This document shows positions 34,529-43,458 of a DNA stretch of 64,000 nt, in pieces; position 1 is the first letter of the stretch; every line of letters starts with the position of its first letter. The position numbers and the translations under genes are program-made. Origin of the DNA: CAYRXM01 sp964449465 (GTDB taxonomy: Bacteria > Chloroflexota > Anaerolineae > JAFGEY01); assembly GCA_964449465.1 (NCBI GenBank), contig CAYVBK010000010.1, positions 1 to 64,000 on the forward strand, in the 5' to 3' direction. The notes beneath the pieces are model-generated. The model did not search any database and was not told where the DNA came from. It was given only the letters and a program-made list of their open reading frames with translations.

Positions 34529-35086
34529 TTATATCCTGCCATGACCCGGCCATCTCAATACTATAACTTGTTCACGCAGCTCGCTGTGCGTTGATGTCGC
34601 AAAGCGGGTGCGAAACAAATCAATCCGTTCGACCCGATAACCCAACCTTTCGGCAATGTGGGCCAAAATCTGACCAGTCCGGATCATCACCTGCAAATAA
34701 GAGGCCTGATCGCCGACCACATAGGCCAGCCTGGCTCCCGGCTTGAGCGCATGCGCAAGTTCGGCCAGGTGACGGGCCATGCCGCCAAAATACAATCTGG
34801 TCACCCGCGCATACATTTTTTCAAAACCCGACGTTTTCCCAAGTTCGACCCGGCGCGCTTCGATGTCGGCGGCCAATTGCTGGATTTCGGGAATGCCGGC
34901 CACCCATTGATCGTCATTATCTGCTTTGTAAACGCCGCGAGTGTTCGATCTCAGCAACATTCTCTTAAAGCGTTGCAGTTGGGGTATATCTTTGAAAAAG
35001 CCCAGAATTACCGACTCGAGCCGGGTGATGCGGGTATAGTCTTTTTCATTGGGGTATGGAGGTGATGTGATCACGGCATCGAACAT
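34529..35086 (-). pseudogene. Truncated DNA methyltransferase (N6/N4 type, C-terminal part)
   Basis: The first open segment begins DAVITSPPYPNEKDYTRI, which is the SPPY catalytic motif of amino-methyltransferases. It continues with GMARHLAELAHALKPGARLAYVVGDQ, typical of the C-terminal half of this family. Everything upstream of the SPPY motif is missing: only about 50 nt separate it from the etfB stop, and there the coding trace (RTLADQLALNWD) sits in another frame, pointing to a frameshift as well. So 185 residues remain of what is normally a much larger enzyme. No restriction gene is near. It interrupts the etfB-etfA pair. Confidence 0.75.
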
Positions 35087-35137
35087 CCCAATTCAGGGCG
35101 AGTTGATCGGCCAGTGTCCGACCGGGTGATGCGCAAC

Positions 35138-35953
35138 TCACAAGATATTCTCCGCCAAAATGCGTTGGGCCAAGGCATCGGCGGAGATCGAGACATCGGC
35201 CGCCGTGATCAACTCGCACTGTCCTTCGCGCACCGGCGGGGTGAACACCTTGATCACCCGCGTGGGCGAGCCGATCAGGCCAAAGCAGGCCATATCGGCG
35301 GCGGCCTGAGTGTCGGCGCATAGCGTCTCGGCCGTCCACACCGGATACGTGGCGCGACTGGCCTTGCGCACACCCATAAAGCTGGGAAAGCGCGGCTCGT
35401 TGATGCCTTTGACCACCGTGATCAGGCAGGGCAAGGCCGATGTGACCACTTCGCGTCCTTCTTCCACCAGCCGCTCAACGGTGATGGCTCGTCTGCCCAG
35501 ATCGATCTCGCGGATTTTGCACACATAGGTGAGTTGATGGATTCCCAACTGGGTGGCGACGCCCGGTCCCACCTGCCCGGTGTCCCCATCGGAGGCCTGG
35601 CGGCCGCACAGAATCATGTCGTATTCGCCCAGTCGTCGGATGGCCTGCGCCAGGGTGTATGAGGTGGCCCAGGTGTCTGCGCCGGCAAAGGCACGGTCAG
35701 AGAGCAGGATGCCGTCATCGCAGCCGCGGGCCACGGCATCTCGCAACACGGCCTCGGCCTGCGGCGGCCCCATGGTGATGGCTGTCACCTGGCCGCCCCA
35801 TTTCTCTTTTAATCGCACCGCTTCTTCGATAGCGTATTCATCAAAAGGGTTGACCACGCTAGGCACGCCTTCGCGGATCAGGGTGCCGCGTTCCGGGTCT
35901 ATTTTCACGTCGGTGGTATCGGGCACCTGTTTGATGCAGACGATGATGCGCAT
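35138..35953 (-). CDS. etfB: Electron transfer flavoprotein beta subunit
   Basis: A 271-residue EtfB. It begins IIVCIKQVPDTTDVKIDPE with NPFDEYAIEEAVRLKE, and carries ILCGRQASDGDTGQVGPGVA, the AMP/second-flavin binding loop, and the C-terminal docking tail ending ALAQRILAENIL. AAGGAG is well placed. It starts 6 nt after the small zinc-ribbon-like gene and follows the acyl-CoA dehydrogenase gene in the same operon. It pairs with the ferredoxin-fused EtfA despite the inserted methylase fragment. Confidence 0.94.
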   Translation of the reverse strand: MRIIVCIKQVPDTTDVKIDPERGTLIREGVPSVVNPFDEYAIEEAVRLKEKWGGQVTAITMGPPQAEAVLRDAVARGCDDGILLSDRAFAGADTWATSYTLAQAIRRLGEYDMILCGRQASDGDTGQVGPGVATQLGIHQLTYVCKIREIDLGRRAITVERLVEEGREVVTSALPCLITVVKGINEPRFPSFMGVRKASRATYPVWTAETLCADTQAAADMACFGLIGSPTRVIKVFTPPVREGQCELITAADVSISADALAQRILAENIL

Positions 35954-35959
35954 AAATAG

Positions 35960-36460
35960 CTACTCCTTGTGGTTGATCTGGGCAAACAGCCCGGCATATT
36001 CCTCGTTGGCAAATTCCAGCGTGGTGGTGTCCCAGTTAAATTCGCGGATCGAAACCGCCTTGAGGACGGCGCGTGTTTCGGGGCCGCAAAAACCGGCCGC
36101 CCAGGGTTGAATCAGCATGTACAGGATGCCGAACACGATCCAGGCCACCAGGATGCCCAGCAGCGCGCCCCACATCCAGCGACCCAGGTTGTCGGCGCGG
36201 GTAAACACCCAAACTCCTGTGATCACGGCCAGCAGCGCGCTGCTGCTTACCGACAGCCGCTCAAACTGAACCTGGCGTGGGGTTTTGGCCTGTCGCAGGG
36301 CGATGCACTCATCGCAAAAGGGCATCTCGATTTTGCAGGCGATGCCCTGCGCGTTGATGCGTATAATCTCGACCTTGTGCGTAGATGGCTTGAGGCAGTG
36401 GACGCAGGCGTCGCCGGGAAAAGCGGGTTTAGCCCCTTGAATTTGAACGATACGAGACAC
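35960..36460 (-). CDS. Hypothetical membrane protein with N-terminal CxxC pairs
   Basis: A 166-residue protein of no recognised family. The N-terminal part has CVHC and CDEC (about 19-53), which suggest a zinc ribbon. Two hydrophobic segments follow (about 76-88 and 95-118), then a C-terminal soluble part. GTG start with GAGGAA upstream. It lies between the acyl-CoA dehydrogenase and etfB genes with a 6-nt gap to etfB, so it is part of the operon. It may anchor the electron-transfer proteins to the membrane, but that is speculation from position. Confidence 0.65.
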   Translation of the reverse strand: MSRIVQIQGAKPAFPGDACVHCLKPSTHKVEIIRINAQGIACKIEMPFCDECIALRQAKTPRQVQFERLSVSSSALLAVITGVWVFTRADNLGRWMWGALLGILVAWIVFGILYMLIQPWAAGFCGPETRAVLKAVSIREFNWDTTTLEFANEEYAGLFAQINHKE

Positions 36461-36532
36461 GGGTTTTCCTCACATAACAAATGTTGCGTGTCATGGCACA
36501 TGACACGCAACAGATAACACAGAATTCATCTC

Positions 36533-37741
36533 TCAGTTTCGATAAGGTAAAAATTCCGGCCCCAGCAGTTCGCGGGCAATGATCAGGCGTTGGATGTTGA
36601 CCGTGCCTTCGGCGCCGATGGAATACGAACGCACGCCGCGGATGCCCATTTCGATGGGATATTCTTTGGAATATGCCGCCGCGCCATACCAGTTGGCGAC
36701 CTCGTTCAAGGCATCCCAGGCCAGCAAGGGGGCTTGCAGCTTGACAATGGCTGCCGCCAGAGCAATATCGTGATGCCCGCCCTCGCCCTTTTGATAAAAG
36801 CGATCCATCTCCCAGGCTGCCTTGTACACGCTCATGCGCACGCCTTCCAGCCGCGCCCACAGATCGGCCAGCGGAAACTGGATGCCCTCATACGAGGCGA
36901 TGGGGCGACCAAAGGCCTTGCGTTGCTTGATCCAATCGATCCCCATTTCCAAAGCCGCTTCGGCCGCGCCTACGCAGGTGGCCCCGATGATTGTCCGCGC
37001 TGCCGAAAAGCCTTCCATCGCGTGGTAAAAGCCCCGATTGAGTTGCCCCACCTGATGATGGGCTGGCAGGCGCACATTTTCCATTGCAAAACCACCGGTC
37101 GAGATGCCCATGCGCCCCATGTCTTCGATGATCGTCGGGGTGATGCCGGGCGTATTTTGAAGTGGCACGGCGATAAAGGTGAATCCTTTGTGATCTCCCG
37201 TGTCGGCGGTGCGCAGCAGGGTCAGGTGGATGCCGCCCATACGTCCGCTCTCGCGGATGCCGCTGATGTACATTTTTTCGCCGTTCAGCACCCACTCGTT
37301 GCCCTCCTGGACGGCTTTGCAGCGGGTGGCCCCCACAATGTCCGAGCCGCCGCCTGGTTCGGTGGTGGCGATGCCCAAAAAGGCTTCGCCGGCGCACACG
37401 CGGGGCAGTATTTCTTGCTTGAGTTGTTCGCTGCCATATTGGGCAAAGATGAATCCCCACGAGGCTTCGACCAGGTACAGTACCGGCAGGGCCAGGCTAA
37501 TGTCGGCACGGGCCAACTCTTCGGCGGCGATGCAGGCCATCGTCCAATCGGCACCCATACCGCCATAGGCCTCCGGCACGGTCAGAGCCAGCAGCCCCAT
37601 CTGCGCCATCTTTTTGATCAGGTCGGCGGGTATCTCGCCGCTGTAATCGTACTCGCGCACGCGGGGCTTGATCTCGCGCTGCGCAAAATCGCGCACCGCT
37701 TTGCGCCACATGTCTTGTTCTTGGTTAAAAGAAAATTCCAT
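36533..37741 (-). CDS. Acyl-CoA dehydrogenase
   Basis: A 402-residue FAD enzyme that oxidises (or, with bifurcating ETF, reduces) acyl-CoA thioesters. Signatures include FLGIATTEPGGGSD, EWVLNGEKMYISG, a C-terminal helix with QRKAFGRPIASYEGIQF and SYSIGAEGTVNIQRLIIARE. The residue in the YGA AAYSKEYPIEMG region would be near the catalytic base of the short/medium-chain type. The ATG at 37741 follows GGAGG; the ATG at 37759 lies too early. First gene of the acd-hyp-etfB-(remnant)-etfA operon. Chain-length specificity cannot be told. Confidence 0.93.
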   Translation of the reverse strand: MEFSFNQEQDMWRKAVRDFAQREIKPRVREYDYSGEIPADLIKKMAQMGLLALTVPEAYGGMGADWTMACIAAEELARADISLALPVLYLVEASWGFIFAQYGSEQLKQEILPRVCAGEAFLGIATTEPGGGSDIVGATRCKAVQEGNEWVLNGEKMYISGIRESGRMGGIHLTLLRTADTGDHKGFTFIAVPLQNTPGITPTIIEDMGRMGISTGGFAMENVRLPAHHQVGQLNRGFYHAMEGFSAARTIIGATCVGAAEAALEMGIDWIKQRKAFGRPIASYEGIQFPLADLWARLEGVRMSVYKAAWEMDRFYQKGEGGHHDIALAAAIVKLQAPLLAWDALNEVANWYGAAAYSKEYPIEMGIRGVRSYSIGAEGTVNIQRLIIARELLGPEFLPYRN

Positions 37742-37823
37742 TTTTCCTCCAGTCTTCATTGACTTTGATATGTAATCTGACAGTTCAGTTTCTAGATTGG
37801 GTTGGTTGAGTCGGTGTTTGTCT

Positions 37824-40688
37824 TCAAGCCTGGACGGTCAGTTGTTTGTGGGTGATACGCCGCAAAACGGCCTTGTAGATTTCGGCGGCGGCCGAAGGAA
37901 CCAGCATCAAGGGGAATACCGCCACCCAGTCCAACAGATCCAGCGGCAGGTTGCCAAACACCGCATAGCTGAACCCTGGAATGTAGACTGTGGCCATCAG
38001 CACCACCAATGACAGCAATACGGCCCACTGCATCCACTTGTTGCCAAAAGCACCGACCTTGAACAGAGAATATCGCTCCGAGCGGGCGGTATAGGCACGG
38101 AACAACTCGGAGGCTGAAAGGGTGACAAATGCCATTGTTTGGGCGTGCGATAGCAGATCACCGGTTGCCGGTTGCCCCCAAGACCATCCTTCGCGGAACA
38201 GGGCGATGAGAAAAGCAGCCAGCACCGCTCCGGCGATGGCAAAGGTCTGCACCACTGTCCCCCACACCATCGGGCCGTTGATGATCGGCTCGCTGACGGG
38301 GCGCGGCTTGACATCCATAATGTCGGGATCGCCCTTTTCCATGCCCAGAGCCAGGGCCGGGGCGCCGTCTGTGACCAGGTTGAGGATCAAGAGTTGCAAA
38401 GCGGTGAGAGGCAGCGGCAGGCCCACAATCATGGCTACAAACAGGGTCATAATCTCGCCCATGTTGCACGAGAGCAAATAGTAGACAAATTTGCGGATGT
38501 TGGAGAAAATCACCCGGCCTTCTTCGACGGCGGCGACAATAGAGGCGTAATTGTCGTCGGTCAGCACCATATCGGCGGTCTCTTTGGACACGTCGGTGCC
38601 GGTGATGCCCATAGCCACGCCGATGCTGGCCCGCTTGAGCGCGGGGGCGTCGTTCACACCATCGCCGGTCATGGCCACAATGTGTCCGCGCTGTTTGTGG
38701 GCATCAACGATGCGCACCTTGTGTTCCGGCGAAACACGGGCATAGACCACAATGTCATTAACCCGTTCGACCAGTTCCTCATCCGACATCTGGTCGAGTT
38801 GTTTACCCGACAGCACTCGCTGCGATACATTGTCATCTTTGCGCAGCAGCTCGAGTTCTTTGGCGATGGCCACGGCAGTGTCTTCATAGTCGCCGGTGAC
38901 CATGGCTGTCTTGATGCCGGCGTGACGGGCTTTGGCGATGGCCGGGCGCACTTCGGGGCGCGCCGGGTCAATCATGCCCACCAGGCCGATGAATACCATA
39001 TGCTGCTCAATGTCCTCGGTGACAGGGCTGGGCGGGCGGCTGTCCAGCGGACGCAGGGCCACGCCCAACACGCGCAGGGCATTGGAGGCAAGTTCGCGGT
39101 TGACCTGGAGGATGCGCTGGCGGTGATCGTCGGACATAGAATAGATTTGCCCGTCCAGGTAGATGCGGTCGCACAGTTCCACCATCATGTCGGGGGCGCC
39201 CTTGATATAGGCCTCAAACTGGCCATCGGGCAGTTGGTGGATGGTGGTCATGCGCTTGCGTTTCGAGTCGAACGGCACTTCGTCCAGGCGCGGAAATTCG
39301 GCCTCAACCTCTTTGCGCCACAGCCCGGCTTTGGCGGCCAGCACCACCAGGGCACCTTCGGTGGGGTCGCCGATCATTTGCCAGGTATCTTGACCGGCGG
39401 CTTGTTCCAGTTTGGCGTCGTTGCACAGCAACACGGCGCGGGTTAAGCGGGCCAGGCCAGGGTAGACGGTGGGTTGCACGGCGACGCCGTTCTCGCTAAA
39501 TTCACCCTGCGGCGCATAGCCTTGCCCCGACACGTTGAACAGGGTATTGTCGGCATAGAGGGCGGTGACGGTCATCTGGTTTTGGGTCAGCGTGCCGGTC
39601 TTGTCGGAGCAGATGGCCGTGGCCGAGCCGAGTGTCTCGACGGCAGGCAGGCGGCGGATGAGGGCATGGCGGCGCACCATCTCTTGCATGCCCAGGGCCA
39701 GGCAGATGGTGACGACGGCGGGCAGGCCTTCTGGCACGGCAGCGATGGCCAGGCTGACGGCCACCATAAACATCTGGATCAAGACATCGAGCGATTGGCT
39801 AAAATACGCGCCGATACCGGCCGACCCGATCAGGCTCAAATCGGTGTCGCGGACGATGCCGATCAGCCCGACGATAGCGCAGACGATCAGAGCGGCGGCA
39901 CCCAGCCATTTGCCCAACTGCTCCAATTTGACCTGGAGCGGGGTGGGGTCTTCTTCGGTGGATTGGATCATTTCGGCGATCTTGCCGATTTGGGTCTGCA
40001 TGCCAATCGAGGTGACAACGGCCCGGCCGCGCCCATAGGTGACGGTGGTGCTCATATAGCCCATATTGTGCCGGTCGCCGATGCCGGCATCCTCGGCCAC
40101 GATGTGGTCGGCATATTTTTCCACCGGCACCGATTCACCGGTCAGGGCTGCCTCTTCGATGCGCAGGTTGACTGTTTCGATCAGGCGCACGTCGGCCGGC
40201 ACATAGTTGCCGGTTTCCAGCACCACCAAATCGCCGGGCACCAGGGTGGCTGCCGGAATTAACTGCTGTTGCCCGCCGCGAATGACAGCGGCATTAGGAG
40301 CGGCCATCTTTTTCAAGGTGGCCAGGGCCTGCTCGGCCTTGCCCTCCTGCACCAGCCCCAGAATGGCGTTGAGGGCGACAATGCTGACGATGGCGATGGC
40401 GTCAATAAACTCGGTGATCTCGCCGGTGTCGCGATAGGCAAACCAGCCGACAATGCCCGAGATGATGGCCGAGACGATCAGGATCATGATCAAAAAGTCG
40501 TTCAACTGGTCCCACAGGCGGGCCCAAAAACTGGGACGAGGCTTTTCGGCCAGCGCGTTGGGGCCAAATCTGGCCTGCCGTTCAGATACCTGCTGCGGCG
40601 ACAGACCGCGTTCCAGGTCGGTCTCCAGCCAGGTGGCCACTTTTGGAACAGATAAAGCATACCATTTTTCTTCGTTTGTTATCTCCAC
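37824..40688 (-). CDS. P-type cation-transporting ATPase (P2A, SERCA/PMR1-like)
   Basis: A 954-residue membrane ATPase. An N-terminal cation-ATPase domain (YALSVPKVATWLETD) precedes the actuator with LTGESVPVEK, the ion-site motif PEGLPAVVT and the phosphorylation site SDKTGTLTQN (D362). The hinge MTGDGVNDAPALKRASIG and a C-terminal group of helices follow (LQLLILNLVTDGAPALALGMEKGD). These mark the P2A Ca2+-pump class, although bacterial members may move other cations. GTG start with AAGGAG. Transcribed alone, with a 246-bp gap upstream. Confidence 0.92.
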   Translation of the reverse strand: MEITNEEKWYALSVPKVATWLETDLERGLSPQQVSERQARFGPNALAEKPRPSFWARLWDQLNDFLIMILIVSAIISGIVGWFAYRDTGEITEFIDAIAIVSIVALNAILGLVQEGKAEQALATLKKMAAPNAAVIRGGQQQLIPAATLVPGDLVVLETGNYVPADVRLIETVNLRIEEAALTGESVPVEKYADHIVAEDAGIGDRHNMGYMSTTVTYGRGRAVVTSIGMQTQIGKIAEMIQSTEEDPTPLQVKLEQLGKWLGAAALIVCAIVGLIGIVRDTDLSLIGSAGIGAYFSQSLDVLIQMFMVAVSLAIAAVPEGLPAVVTICLALGMQEMVRRHALIRRLPAVETLGSATAICSDKTGTLTQNQMTVTALYADNTLFNVSGQGYAPQGEFSENGVAVQPTVYPGLARLTRAVLLCNDAKLEQAAGQDTWQMIGDPTEGALVVLAAKAGLWRKEVEAEFPRLDEVPFDSKRKRMTTIHQLPDGQFEAYIKGAPDMMVELCDRIYLDGQIYSMSDDHRQRILQVNRELASNALRVLGVALRPLDSRPPSPVTEDIEQHMVFIGLVGMIDPARPEVRPAIAKARHAGIKTAMVTGDYEDTAVAIAKELELLRKDDNVSQRVLSGKQLDQMSDEELVERVNDIVVYARVSPEHKVRIVDAHKQRGHIVAMTGDGVNDAPALKRASIGVAMGITGTDVSKETADMVLTDDNYASIVAAVEEGRVIFSNIRKFVYYLLSCNMGEIMTLFVAMIVGLPLPLTALQLLILNLVTDGAPALALGMEKGDPDIMDVKPRPVSEPIINGPMVWGTVVQTFAIAGAVLAAFLIALFREGWSWGQPATGDLLSHAQTMAFVTLSASELFRAYTARSERYSLFKVGAFGNKWMQWAVLLSLVVLMATVYIPGFSYAVFGNLPLDLLDWVAVFPLMLVPSAAAEIYKAVLRRITHKQLTVQA

Positions 40689-40934
40689 TGGGGGTCTCCT
40701 TGGTTAGAATACAATAGGCCGACGAGGTTGATTTTACTACAAGTTGTCACAAATTAAAATTTTCAGTCAGGCGGAGCGTCAAGTCCTGCGCTGAGAGAGC
40801 GGTAGATGATCCGGCGGGTTGAGCGCATTCGGTAGAACGCTGTCGAAACCCGGCTCTTTCAGCCCGATGCTTTAGCGTCGGGCAGCAGCCCCAATCGCGG
40901 CCTGGAGCTCTCAGCCCGATGTTTTAGGGCAGTT

Positions 40935-41234
40935 TTAACCCTGATGCGGGTCTTGAGGCGTGCTGGCGTCGTCAATGATAATCTTGCCGGCCACCACCTC
41001 GTCAATCGAGTGGATAACTCCGCCCAGGTCGCCGATCAGGGCGCGAATGTCTTCAAAGTTGAGGTTGCTGCCTTCGATGGTGACTTTGGCGTTTTCGACT
41101 TTGCGATCCATCTCGTAAATGCTGATGTTGACCGCTTCAATTCCGCCCAGTTCACTCAGGTTTTGCGCCCATTCGATAATGGATGGGTCGTGTGGCTTGA
41201 GCGTATCCAATACCAGTCGTCGAATATGTGCCAT
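40935..41234 (-). CDS. DUF211 family protein
   Basis: A 99-residue protein matching the DUF211 family, better known from archaea. The start IRRLVLDTLKPHDPSI, the central GGIEAVNISIYEMDRKVENAKVTIEG and the end LGGVIHSIDEVVAGK are its typical parts. The predicted fold is a ferredoxin-like alpha/beta sandwich. Function is not established. CGGAGG precedes the ATG. A long hairpin (41259-41319) lies in its leader. Confidence 0.85.
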   Translation of the reverse strand: MAHIRRLVLDTLKPHDPSIIEWAQNLSELGGIEAVNISIYEMDRKVENAKVTIEGSNLNFEDIRALIGDLGGVIHSIDEVVAGKIIIDDASTPQDPHQG

Positions 41235-41258
41235 CTGTTCCTCCGTTTGAAATGAAAA

Positions 41259-41319
41259 GCAGCAAAGACCATCGTACAGATTTTTCTGCTACACAAATCG
41301 GCATGATGGTCGTTGCTGC
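41259..41319 (-). terminator. 15-bp hairpin between the M42 gene and the DUF211 gene
   Basis: gcagcaaagaccatc (41259-41273) pairs with gatggtcgttgctgc (41305-41319), 14 of 15 positions, around a 31-nt loop. On the minus strand a TTTT follows. It may end the peptidase transcript or be a structured leader of the DUF211 mRNA. Confidence 0.5.
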
Positions 41320-41368
41320 ATAAAAATAAGTGATATGACTTGGTCAGGCAAATAAACCCCAAAAAGTT

Positions 41369-42364
41369 CTATCCGTTCGGGATGTCGCCGCCCAGCATAG
41401 CTGCCAACAATTTGACACTGTTCAACACATCGCTATAGCTGACCGTCTCGGACGGCGAGTGGACATAGCGGGTGGGGATGGACAGACAGCCCGCCGGCAC
41501 GCCGGCCTGTGTGGTTTGGATAACACGGGCATCGGTGGTGCCGCCGATCAGCACTTCGAGCTGATAGGGGATTTGATTGGCTTCGGCGGTCTGGATCATC
41601 CATTCCTTGACCCACGGCGTAGCCAGCATGCCGCCGTCTTTGACCTTGATGGCCGGTCCCTGGCCCAGGGCGATGGCCGATTTTTGGCCTGGTTCGGGCG
41701 TGTCGCCGGCAAAGGTGACATCTACGGCCACGCCCACATCGGGGGCGATGCCGAACGCGCTGGTCATGGCCCCGCGCAAGCCTACCTCTTCTTGCGTGCT
41801 GAATACGAAATACAGGTCGTGCGGGCTGGCCTTGATCTCGCGCATGGCCTGGATCAACACGGCGCAGGCGATGCGGTCATCCATCGCTTTGGCGATCAGG
41901 TGATCGCCGACCTGGTTCATAGGGCGCAAAAAGCAGGCCATGTCTCCCACCTTGACCGGGCAGTCCTGGCGGCTTGACGCGCCTACGTCCACATAGAGCT
42001 TGTCCAGCGAGGGGATTTTGGTCGGGTCGTCCAGCTTTTCCACGCCGATCACACCGACCGTGCCGTTGGCAAACAGCACGCGCCCGCCTACCTCGTACAG
42101 CGAGTACACGCCGCCGATGGATTGGACGCGGGCAAACCCTTTTTCATCAATATAGGACACGATCAGGCCAATTTCGTCCATGTGCGCCGACAGCATGACT
42201 TTTTTGCCGCCGCTGCCTTTTTTCAGGGCGATCAGGTTGCCCAGGGCATCCACACGCACCTCATCGGCCAGGCCGGCGATTTCGTTTTTGATCAATGCCC
42301 GCACCTGATCTTCGTATCCTGAGGGGCCATAGGCTTCTACCAGCTTTTGAATCAATTCTTTCAT
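41369..42364 (-). CDS. M42 family metallopeptidase (copy 3 of 3)
   Basis: A 331-residue di-zinc aminopeptidase of the M42 family (FrvX/TET-like; often mislabelled endoglucanase). Metal and catalytic marks are SAHMDEIGLIV, MDDRIACAVL, STQEEVGLRGA, VAVDVTFAGDTPE and the final RYVHSPSET. The family builds dodecameric shells that trim short peptides. AAGGAG precedes the ATG. It follows the second copy by 56 nt. Confidence 0.92.
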   Translation of the reverse strand: MKELIQKLVEAYGPSGYEDQVRALIKNEIAGLADEVRVDALGNLIALKKGSGGKKVMLSAHMDEIGLIVSYIDEKGFARVQSIGGVYSLYEVGGRVLFANGTVGVIGVEKLDDPTKIPSLDKLYVDVGASSRQDCPVKVGDMACFLRPMNQVGDHLIAKAMDDRIACAVLIQAMREIKASPHDLYFVFSTQEEVGLRGAMTSAFGIAPDVGVAVDVTFAGDTPEPGQKSAIALGQGPAIKVKDGGMLATPWVKEWMIQTAEANQIPYQLEVLIGGTTDARVIQTTQAGVPAGCLSIPTRYVHSPSETVSYSDVLNSVKLLAAMLGGDIPNG

Positions 42365-42420
42365 ATTGATCTCCTTGTCAAATTGGCCTTGAACCGGCGC
42401 GGCCGGTCGCAGCCGCAGGT

Positions 42421-43458
42421 TTAATCTCGCGGTCCTACCACGTCGGGAGTCATACGCCGTAGGGCAGCGGCCATCAGGCGCACGGTGTGGTCAAAATCGC
42501 TCTTGCTCAAGATGGAAACGGGCGAATGGATGTAACGGCACGGCACGCTCACTGGTACGGTTGGTACACCGGTTTGCGCCAGGTGGATGGCTCCGGCGTC
42601 GGTGCCGCCCATGCCCGGTTGTTTGAATTGATAGGGGATACCTTCGGCCTCGGCCGTTTCGACCATCAGGCGCACCAATCGCCGGTCGGCCACTACTGAA
42701 CGGTCCATCACGCTGATGGCCGGTCCCTTGCCCACCTCGGTGGTGGGGCTGATGTCCTTGTCTTTGGGGCTGTCATCGCAGATGGTGCCTTCCAGCACAA
42801 AAGCGGCTTGCGGCATGACACTGTAACCGGCCACGCGCGCCCCGCGCAGGCCCACTTCTTCCATCGTGGTAAAGACGGCATACAGATCGAATGGATAAGG
42901 CCCTTGTTTGATCAATTCGACCAGCACGGCGCAGCCGGCGCGGTCGTCAAAAGCCTTGCCTTTGACCATGTTGCCCAGGTCTTCAAAAGCGACATCAAAA
43001 GCAGCATAATCGCCTTTTTCAAAAGATCGCTCGGCTTCGGCTTTGTCTTTGGCGCCAATGTCAATGGACATTTGCTCAACCTCGACCACATGCTCGCGCT
43101 CTTGGGGCGTGGTGAGGTGTACCGGCTTGATGCAAATGACGCCGGGGATCTTGTCTTTGCCGATGCGCACTACTTTGGCCGGCAGCACACGCGGGTCAAT
43201 CCCGCCGACGGTGACAAAGTGTAGCAGGCCGTCGCCGTTGGCGTGGGTGATCATGAATCCCACTTCATCCATGTGTGCTGCCACCATCACCTTAAAGCCG
43301 GCGTTGGCGGTGCCTTTTTGCACGGCGATGAGGTTGCCCAGGTGATCGGTGTGATGCTCGTCTACCTGGCCCTGGATCTCGTCCAGGATGATCTGGCGCA
43401 CCTGGCTTTCGCAGCCCGATGGCCCAAAGGCATTTGAGAGTTTTTCCAGTACGTTCAT
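42421..43458 (-). CDS. M42 family metallopeptidase (copy 2 of 3)
   Basis: A 345-residue paralogue. It has VAAHMDEVGFMI, FDDRAGCAVLV, TTMEEVGLRGA and CRYIHSPVS. At the fourth metal ligand the strand reads FVLEGTICDDSP, with Glu where the other two copies have Asp (AVDVT, AIDVG). Either residue can bind zinc, but it marks this copy as distinct. Its ATG overlaps the stop of the first copy as ATGA, so they are coupled. Confidence 0.92.
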   Translation of the reverse strand: MNVLEKLSNAFGPSGCESQVRQIILDEIQGQVDEHHTDHLGNLIAVQKGTANAGFKVMVAAHMDEVGFMITHANGDGLLHFVTVGGIDPRVLPAKVVRIGKDKIPGVICIKPVHLTTPQEREHVVEVEQMSIDIGAKDKAEAERSFEKGDYAAFDVAFEDLGNMVKGKAFDDRAGCAVLVELIKQGPYPFDLYAVFTTMEEVGLRGARVAGYSVMPQAAFVLEGTICDDSPKDKDISPTTEVGKGPAISVMDRSVVADRRLVRLMVETAEAEGIPYQFKQPGMGGTDAGAIHLAQTGVPTVPVSVPCRYIHSPVSILSKSDFDHTVRLMAAALRRMTPDVVGPRD

